Shown here one piece after another: positions 57,561 through 64,000 of a stretch of 64,000 nt of DNA. The notes under the pieces were generated by a model. The model was not told the origin of the DNA, made no database searches, and saw nothing but the letters and a program-made list of their open reading frames with translations. Both the position numbers and the translations under genes were made by a program. Each line of letters opens with the position of its first letter. Positions within the stretch are counted from its first letter, which is position 1. Source of the DNA: Liquidambar formosana (taxonomy: Eukaryota > Streptophyta > Magnoliopsida > Saxifragales > Altingiaceae); NCBI GenBank assembly GCA_039720395.1, contig CM077827.1:21003117-21067116 (forward strand), read 5' to 3'.

Positions 57561-58150
57561 AGACAGAACCAAGAAAATTACCTCCCTTGTCTCTTGATCA
57601 ACGGCTCAAGGTTGCTGTAGATGTGGCCCAATGTCTGAACTACCTCCATAATGAGAGAGTAATACCTCATGGCAACCTGAAATCTACAAATATCTTGGTG
57701 GAAACTCATAATTTAAATGCACTTCTAACCGATTACAGTCTCCACCGAATAATGACTCCAGCTGGCACCGCTGAGCAGGTTCTAAATTCAGGCGCTCTTG
57801 GTTACCGGCCACCTGAATTTGCTAGCTCAAGTAAACCATGCCCCTCATTGAAGAGTGATGTCTATGCATTTGGGGTCATCTTGTTGGAGCTCCTGACTGG
57901 AAAAATTTCGGGTGAGATTATTTCTGGGAGCCCAGGAGTGGTTGATCTGACAGACTGGGTGAGAATGTTGGCAGGAGAAGACCGTTCTGGTGAGTGCTTT
58001 GACAGACTGATTTTGGATGTACATGGTATGCAGCACCCACCTAGAGTCCTTGACAATTTGCTTCAGGTGGCTCTAAGATGTATCCTTCCAGCAGATGAGA
58101 GACCTGACATGAAAACAATTTTTGAAGATCTTTCATTGATAGTGTCATAG
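57561..58150 (+). CDS. LRR receptor-like kinase, exon 3 (kinase C-lobe, non-canonical)
   Basis: Residues 823-1018, joined in frame to exon 2 as FYLHETEPRKLPPLSLDQRL. The catalytic loop reads IPHGNLKSTNIL: HGN (859-861) replaces HRD, so the catalytic aspartate is absent. The metal-binding DFG is DYS (880-882). The APE-like site reads RPPEF, and SDVYAFGVILLELLTG of subdomain IX is intact. Related Arabidopsis proteins also have HGN and DY-type changes, so this is a conserved pseudokinase-like feature and not decay; signalling probably works through partners. The protein is expected at the plasma membrane with its LRRs outside. The gene ends with TAG at 58148. Confidence 0.95.
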
Positions 58151-58334
58151 TAACACTCCCTAAGGTAGACCAGAAGTTCTAACTGTAGTCATTGGTACTA
58201 ACGCCATTGATTGGTTCTTTCTTTCATTTAGTCTCTTTTTCATTTGTCTTCTGTAATTGTTTGGTTTCAAAATTCTCTCCAGTTAGTGCAAGAATGATGG
58301 CTTACGATTGGTTTTGTAACAGGTTTAGGGAAGG

Positions 58335-58340
58335 AATAAA
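58335..58340 (+). terminator. Candidate poly(A) signal of the receptor kinase gene
   Basis: AATAAA lies 185 bases after the stop codon, followed by a T-rich stretch. Confidence 0.45.
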
Positions 58341-58399
58341 AGTTCTTTGTAGATGGGTGGGGTTTATCATTCTTTTTAAACCCTTGTCTGGGCCTGTAA

Positions 58400-59477
58400 T
58401 ATAACTCTTAAAACCTTCCAATGTGAATTTATTTAAGGTTATTACCTCGCATAATCAGGATTGGCCATTTGAATATTTCTCTTCCCTTTTTTGGTGAATA
58501 GCTCTATATAATTTGAGGCATAATGTTTTTACACTTCGTGGGAAGCTGGAAATAAAGAGAAGACATACCCTGTTTTGGTTGCCCTTGTTTGGGCCGCATT
58601 CCATGCAACAGATACCTGCTTTATGCATGAATATGTCCTTTGCAATTTCCATCCTTCACCTTGTCGTGAAGTTATTTATCGAGGTATGCATATTATAATA
58701 TTTATTTGAATGTGTAGACACTCCATTTTCATATCCCGTTTTAGACCTTTCAAATTTCAACGCATTATTACGTGCGCATTTTTATGTCATTTTGCCATCC
58801 CATCTTTTGAGTTGGACTCTACACATCCTAAAGAATTCAAGGTATCGTTCGAGGTTTAATTTAGTTGAGTTTAGAAAGAAAACAAAAGCTTCTGAGATTT
58901 GAAGGGTATTTGGTTACTTCACTTTCATAACTTTTGTTTGACTTCCAATTCCCGATCCTAAGATTCTTAGGATGTTGTTTGAAGGTTTGCTTTAAAATTT
59001 GATGAGTTCTGGACGTGATTTGGTTAAGAATGGTTCACAATAGGCTTGATTTGGCTCCGTTTATCATTTTTTTGGTAAAATTGCTTTCAAATTCAATCTC
59101 ATCTTTCAAATTAAATGCCATTTTGGTATTAATTGATTTTTAATTAATGTATTTAAATGTTTAAGATCATTTTCTAAAAGTCACGATAATAATTTTTGGA
59201 TGGGCCTTGCTAAACTCTAGCTGAAGCTTTCACACTAGTCCAATCCCTTTTTAATTTGTTTGGGCTAATCGCATTCAAATTAGTTGAAAATTATTTGAAA
59301 AAAAAAAAAAAGATAATACACAAATTATGATGTATGTTGCCATAAAAACATTCGAGGCTAATTACTTATGTACACCTCCCCGCGAACTTGGACGATGGTT
59401 TCACAATAATCCTTCACTGGACTTTTTGAGGGAAGACTAAAATGGTTTCTTCCTAGGCTCCGGAAATAAGGTTTTAT
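58400..59477. other. Intergenic, with possible LTR fragment
   Basis: TGTAGACACTCCATTTTCAT at about 58714 resembles the start of a long Gypsy LTR (TGTAGACACCCC type), and the following 600 bases lack coding potential. No matching end or TSD was found, so it may be a truncated LTR. The rest is AT-rich with nothing recognised. Confidence 0.3.
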
Positions 59478-60233
59478 GGGAACGGCTATTGCAACCCCCC
59501 AATACTCTAAGTTGCCCCCTCATATTTTTTAATTCAAAAAATTATCATGCAAAATTAGCAAAAAGGGCTTGAGTACCCTCACCCACCCCACCGGTGACGG
59601 CGAGGCTCCGGCACCCCACCCCACCCCATCGGCGACCCTCTTCTTCCTTCCTCCTCTTCCCTCTTCTTTTCTTCTATTTTTTTTTTTTTTTTCTTTCCTT
59701 CCCAGAACTAGAACCCCTCTCCCTGCACCGGCAGCAGCACCCCACCCCATCCCACCGGCGACCCTCTTCTTCCTTCCTCCTCTTCCCTCTTCTTCTCTTC
59801 TTCTATTTTTTTTTTTTTTCTTTCCTTCCCAGAACCAGAACCCCTCTCCCCGCATCGGCAACCCTCACTCCCCTCCCTCCCCGGTTGCCTCTGTTTTTTT
59901 CTTTCCTTTTCTTTCTCTTCCCTCTCGTCACCGGAAAAAATGGAGGTTTTGAAAAAAAAAACCTCCCTTGCACAAATCTGACTAGCAGAGGAAAAAAAAA
60001 AAAAAAACAAAAAACAAAAAGAAAGAAAGAAAGAAAGAAAGAAGAGGAGAAGAAGAGAGAAGAGGAAGGTGCTCGCGCCGTCCGCCGTCGCCCTTCCTTG
60101 CCGGGAGTGGGGTGGGTAAGAAGGGTGAAGGAGGGGTATATTAGTCTTTGAGAAGGGTGGGGGTATAAATTAGGGGGTGGGAAAATCAGGTGGGGGCAAC
60201 AAATATCTTTGCGAGGTTGCAATAGCCGCTCCC
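59478..60233. mobile_element. GC-rich Mutator-like element, copy 1
   Basis: Starts GGGAACGGCTATTGCAACCC and ends with the complement GGTTGCAATAGCCGCTCCC at 60233. TTTAT occurs on both sides (59473-59477, 60234-60238), a short and imperfect TSD. The inside is strongly strand-biased: C/T-rich on the left (CCCACCCCACCGGTGACGGC, CTTCTTCCTTCC) and G/A-rich on the right. The many proline- or lysine-rich open frames are products of this composition. Its right part and flank are duplicated at 60260-60475. Confidence 0.65.
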
Positions 60234-60475
60234 TTTATATAAATACGGGCTTCAAAGAAGAAGAGAAGAAGAGAGAAGAGGAACGTGCTCGCGTCGTCTG
60301 CCGTCACCCTTCCTCGCCGGGAGTGGGGTGGGTGAGAAGGTGAAGGAGGGGTATATTAGTCTTTGAGAAGGGTGGGGGTATAAATTAGGGGGTGGGAAAA
60401 TCAGGTGGGGGCAACAAATATCTTTGCGAGGTTACAATAGCCGCTCCCTTTATATAAATACGGGCTTCAAAGAAG
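60045..60475. repeat. Recent 215-bp tandem duplication
   Basis: 60045-60260 and 60260-60475 are near-identical direct copies, about eight differences by eye. The unit spans the right end of element copy 1 (with its TTGCAATAGCCGCTCCC terminus) and 27 bases of flank (TTTATATAAATACGGGCTTC and on). Because it includes flank, the duplication happened after that insertion. Confidence 0.9.
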
Positions 60476-60490
60476 TAGGCTTATGGCCAA

Positions 60491-61487
60491 GGGAACGGCT
60501 ATTGCAACCCCCCAATCCCCTCAGTTGCCCCCACCTTATATCCCCACCCCCAAAACTTCCATACCCACCCCTCTCAAAGACCTCAATACCCCTCATTCTC
60601 ACCCAACCCTCCCACCCACCCCACACCCCATGGCAGTGGATCGGCGAGAAGAAGAAGAAGCGACGACGACTGGCGAGGAACCGTCGCCAGATCTGTGTGT
60701 TCTCCATTTTTTCCGGCCACTCTTCCCTCTTCTTTCTTTCTTTCTTTTTTATTTTTTTTTTTATTTTTTTATTTTTTTTTATTTATTATTTTTTTTTTTT
60801 ATGCCTCTGCTGTTCAGATCTGTGCAAGGGAGGGTTTTTCTTTCAAAACCTCCATTTTTTCCGGTGAGGAGGTTCTTCCCCTTCTTCTTTTTTCCGGCGA
60901 TGGGAGGGAAGAGAAAGAAAAGGAAAGAAAAAAAAGAGGCTGCCGACGGGAGGGAAGAGGAGAAGAAAAGGAAAAGAAAAGGAAAGAAGGAAAAAAAAAA
61001 GATTTCAAAGCCTCCATTTTTTCCAGCAAGGAGGTTCTTCCCCTTCTTGTTTTTTTCCGACAACGGGAGGGAAGAGAAAGAAAAGGAAAGAAAAAAATAG
61101 AGGCTGCCGACGGGAGGGAAGAGGAGAAGAAAAGGAAAAAAAAAAGGAAAGAAGGAAAAAAAAAAAAAAAGAAAAAAAAAAGAAGAGTATTCCGACGAGA
61201 GGGAGGTGAGTGAGGGCTGCTGGTGCGGGAGAGGAGAAGGAAGAAGAGAAGAGGGAAGAGGAGGAAGGAAGAAGAGGGTCGTTGGTGGGGTGGGGTGAGG
61301 TGCCGGAGTCTCGTCGTCGCCGGTGGGGTGGGGTGGGTGAGGGTGCCGAAAGCCTGCCATTGCCGGTGGGGTGGGATGGGTGGGTGATGTACTTAAGCCC
61401 TTTTTGGTAATTTTACCCCATAATTTTTTTAATTAAAAAATATGAGGGGTCAACTTAGTGTATTGGGGGGTTGCAATAGCCGTTCCC
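60491..61487. mobile_element. GC-rich Mutator-like element, copy 2
   Basis: Starts GGGAACGGCTATTGCAACCC at 60491 and ends GGTTGCAATAGCCGTTCCC at 61487, flanked by perfect 9-bp TSDs TATGGCCAA (60482-60490, 61488-61496). The 9-bp TSD places it in the Mutator superfamily. The 997-bp body has no transposase. Its left half is C-rich and T-rich and its right half G-rich and A-rich. An inner module (CCTCCATTTTTTCC, AGGAGGTTCTTCCCCTTCTT, GGGAGGGAAGAGAAAG) is repeated at about 60852 and 61010. Host sequence may have been captured (Pack-MULE), but no gene is recognised. Confidence 0.85.
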
Positions 61488-61496
61488 TATGGCCAA

Positions 61497-62553
61497 TGGT
61501 TTTGCACCTACACTGGTCCTAATAGGCCTCGACACAGTCTGGCCCATAATTGTGCTCGATTGAAAAATAACAAATTAAAAGAAATAAAAAATTTCTACAC
61601 AACCAGGTTCGATCCCAGACCCTGCTCCTTAAATCATCAGGAGTCATGAGATTGTGCTTCTATGGAACTTGTCAATCTTGTTGCAAACATTATTTATAAG
61701 TAAAGTAGTTCTAAGAATTGCACCCAAAAAAGTAAAAAATAAAAAATAAAAATAAATAAATAGTTCCAAGAAATTTTATAAAAAAAGAAAAAAAATAAAT
61801 AAAGAAATAAAGAAGAAAGAAAAAAGGCCTATGGAACCAACAACCCTCAACACCCTTGGTACAAAAAAAAAAAGCAAAAAAAAAAAAGAGAGCATCATGT
61901 TTGGAATGAGTAAACGTGTCTACTAAAGTGTAATTTCCTCCTTTTACCTTCTACACGTCTACACCTAATGCAAAGAAGAACAATTAATTAAGTAATTTTA
62001 AGTATGATTAAGAGGGGGACCTTTTGCCTACTCCACCTAATGTAAAGAAAGAAGAAGAATAAATTTATTGGAAATGAAATGGTCCATGCGCGAGTTATCT
62101 ACAATTTAAATATTTACTCTTGCATGCAACATAATTAACAACCCTATTTTATCTATTTTTCTATTAGACTATAAGAAATAAAAAGTCGGTCTTTAGTTCG
62201 TGCCACTTTTACCCCTATTCATACGTAAAGAGGCGCCTGTTTGGTTCGTTCACAAATGTCCAAAAAAAAGGGTTCGAGAAGCGGCACCGTCTTTGCGGCT
62301 CCTTTTCTCGTGTTTTAAAGCCAGACTTTAAATTTCTCTTGTCTTGGGCATCGAAACGCACTCACTTCAGGACAGGAAAACGTCTTTGTCTAGCTCTAGC
62401 CAACCATTCCCCATTTTGGAGGTAGTCTTTGACTCAATAAGTCGGCTCAGGCCATCGCATTCAGCCTGCCTGCCGCCCTCCTTTTGTGCATGGCTCAATC
62501 TAACGGCTCCCAACCCAAGGTTTCAACTGCTCGACCTTTCCCAGCAATAACCC
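61497..62553. other. Intergenic stretch
   Basis: AT-rich with A-tracts at 61730-61880. GGTTCGATCCCAGACCC at about 61606 resembles a pol III B box, but no tRNA fold was found around it. From 62200 base composition rises. An ATG at 62490 opens a short proline/serine-rich frame that might be a first exon, yet nothing downstream confirms it. Confidence 0.35.
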
Positions 62554-62626
62554 AACCCTCAGAAATTTTTTTTTTTTTTTTCCTTTCTTTGTTTTTTTTT
62601 TTTTGGAGGGTAAGTAACCCTCAGAA
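62554..62626. mobile_element. 51-bp poly(T) insertion with 11-bp TSD
   Basis: AACCCTCAGAA occurs at 62554-62564 and 62616-62626. Between them is a 51-bp insert of two T runs and a GGAGGGTAAGT end. On the minus strand this is a short body with a poly(A) tail between direct repeats, as left by a heavily 5'-truncated LINE-driven retroposition. Confidence 0.6.
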
Positions 62627-62660
62627 TTTGGTTGGCCCGGAACCCCACCCCCCCCCCCAC

Positions 62661-62693
<33 letters not shown>

Positions 62694-63180
62694 CGGGGAT
62701 CGAGTACGCCAATAAATATAGTAATCTTCTCATCTACCTGTTTGTTTCACAGTTTTTAAATAAATTTTTTATATAACTTTTAGTAAATTTTTTTGTGACT
62801 TTTATATATATAACGAAATTGATCGTCAAAGTAGATATCCTTATTTTACAGACTATCACGTCATTCCAATAACAACCATTCAATTTATAAACTCATAATG
62901 TCTCTGGTCTCATTGATAAAAAAAAAATTCTTATATAATTATTAATGTAGCGATTCTTAATCTTCAATTATTATGTTTAAGGTTAGGTTTGAGAAGATAT
63001 ACATTGCACGTAATTCATTTTTGAAAATTTTGCCCCTAATAATTTTTTCATAGGCTACCGTAGATTTTCCCCAATGTTATAAAATTTATACACTAAAAAA
63101 TAATTTTTCCATTTAAATTTGAGAAGGTTCAACAGAGTATGTGGTAGATATAGGATTTTGTAGTGAAAATTGACAGTTGT
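62627..63180. other. Intergenic stretch with C/A homopolymer
   Basis: A C-rich run followed by about 27 A lies at 62641-62687, like the C-A junction at 25263. The rest is AT-rich without open frames or recognised repeats. Confidence 0.45.
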
Positions 63181-63236
63181 GACTTGTGCAGGTTTGTCTC
63201 AGCAAAAAAAAAAAAAAAAAGACTTGTGCAGGTTTG
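63181..63236 (+). mobile_element. 24-bp poly(A) insertion with 16-bp TSD
   Basis: GACTTGTGCAGGTTTG occurs at 63181-63196 and 63221-63236, identical. Between them are TCTCAGC and 17 A. A perfect 16-bp duplication around a poly(A) tract with seven preceding bases is the trace of target-primed reverse transcription that stopped almost at once. Confidence 0.8.
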
Positions 63237-64000
63237 CATTGTCAGACCGACACTGGCAGGAGCGAGTATTTTCAAAAACGTGATTGAAGCTGATGAGGCT
63301 CTCTTACGCGGTCCAAAGAAGTGGTGCTTTCGTTCATTTCCCACCACAAATCAGTAAAATTACCTTAGGATAACTAATTCCCAAGTTAGTACCAACAATA
63401 GGCTATTGCCTATCAACTTGCTATAGTTGATTGTCAACTTGACAAATATTCAGTTAGGGGTGCTCATAAACCAGCATAACCCTATAGAAGCACCCAATCT
63501 GACTCCACCCGATGATATACGGGCAGATTCAACTGATAGAGTGGGTAGGTAGCAGTTTAAGATTTTATTTTTCCACAGTTTCATGGGCGATTGATGGTTC
63601 TGAAAAAGAAAACCCGATCCCAAACCACCTGCCCACATGTGTTTCAATACTTGATAAGATTAGATACTAACTCGTTTCTCTTTTTCTGCTCCCTTATAAT
63701 TAATGTGACAAATAGTCTTTTAGATCATATTGTTCATGATGTTTAACAGTATGTAAAAAAGTGTAATCATATTGAATCAATTTTTTTGCATATTCTTCAA
63801 GTTTATCTTTTTGTTTCTAATTTTATGTGTGCTTAATTATATATTTTTTCCAAGTTAATTATTATTTTGTATAGCTGCTTTTACCAAATATAATTCAATC
63901 CTCACAATTATATAAAACTGAAAGGCCCATTGGATCAAAATAGTATGAACTAATTTTTAAAAAAAAAGTAAAACATGACCCAACTAAAGCCTAATTCACA
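63237..64000. other. Window end, no gene recognised
   Basis: 63237-63360 is less AT-rich, and one plus-strand frame reads IEADEALLRGPKKWCFRSF before a stop; I do not recognise it, though it might be an exon. GGGGTGCTCATAAACC at about 63457 resembles a hAT terminus. The rest is AT-rich. Confidence 0.3.

Noticed and set aside
59529..61360. Many long overlapping open frames on both strands (up to 205 codons)
   Set aside because: They follow the C/T-rich and G/A-rich composition of the Mutator-like elements, translate to P/S/F- or K/E/R-rich low-complexity strings, overlap in five or more frames and lack domains.
61604..61625. tRNA gene at a GGTTCGATCCC motif
   Set aside because: Only a B-box-like match; no acceptor stem, A box or cloverleaf could be drawn around it.

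Overview
The window reads as nuclear DNA of a flowering plant, most likely a eudicot. It is AT-rich, its genes are far apart and split by spliceosomal introns, it is full of plant transposons, and it carries a small nuclear insert of plastid DNA. No rRNA gene, tRNA gene, CRISPR array or bacterial-type operon was seen.

Three protein-coding genes can be supported. (1) An EIN3/EIL ethylene-response transcription factor at 21353-23221 (+): one uninterrupted coding exon, an intron in the 5' UTR, and a complete protein of 622 residues. (2) A GASA/snakin-type cysteine-rich secreted peptide on the minus strand, in three small coding exons (32949-32878, 32586-32550, 26594-26416). One intron is about 6 kb; ATA stands where the start codon is expected, and one of the twelve family cysteines is tyrosine. 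(3) A leucine-rich-repeat receptor-like kinase (At5g10020/At2g27060 type) at 43984-58150 (+), in three coding exons that join in frame to 1018 residues. Its kinase domain lacks the catalytic HRD and DFG motifs. Introns 1 and 2 (7.7 and 3.4 kb) are swollen by retroelements.

Layout. 1-18160 is almost wholly nested transposons, many dated relative to each other by target-site duplications (TSDs) read directly here: a minus-strand LTR (1-906); a solo LTR (1261-6021, TSD ATTGT) holding a second solo LTR (2968-5779, TSD CTAGT); a hAT-like element (6336-9059) holding a LINE remnant and a Mutator-like element (6996-8864); and a minus-strand solo LTR (9194-18156, TSD ATATC) holding a CACTA element (11323-17507, TSD ACA). 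18160-25500 holds MITEs and the EIN3 gene. 26295-33014 is the GASA gene with MITEs in its long intron. 33000-43000 holds a Gypsy integrase remnant, a TRIM element, a Mutator-like MITE split by a solo LTR, and a Helitron. 43000-58400 is the receptor kinase gene; intron 1 holds a LINE, a mosaic plastid insert (psbB, ndhH and the rRNA-operon promoter), a Copia solo LTR and a 315-bp TRIM; intron 2 holds a LINE split by a second TRIM. 59478-61487 holds two GC-rich Mutator-like elements with a recent 215-bp tandem duplication. The last 2 kb carries two tiny poly(A)/poly(T) insertions flanked by direct repeats.

The three genes act in unrelated processes and form no operon or cluster. What ties the window together is its record of transposition: most non-coding bases can be assigned to named element classes by paired ends and TSDs. 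I did not find a wholly new biological system. The most unusual items are the GASA gene with decayed key positions, the plastid rRNA promoter inside a receptor-kinase intron, the near-palindrome arrays in the LTRs, and the very small TRIM.
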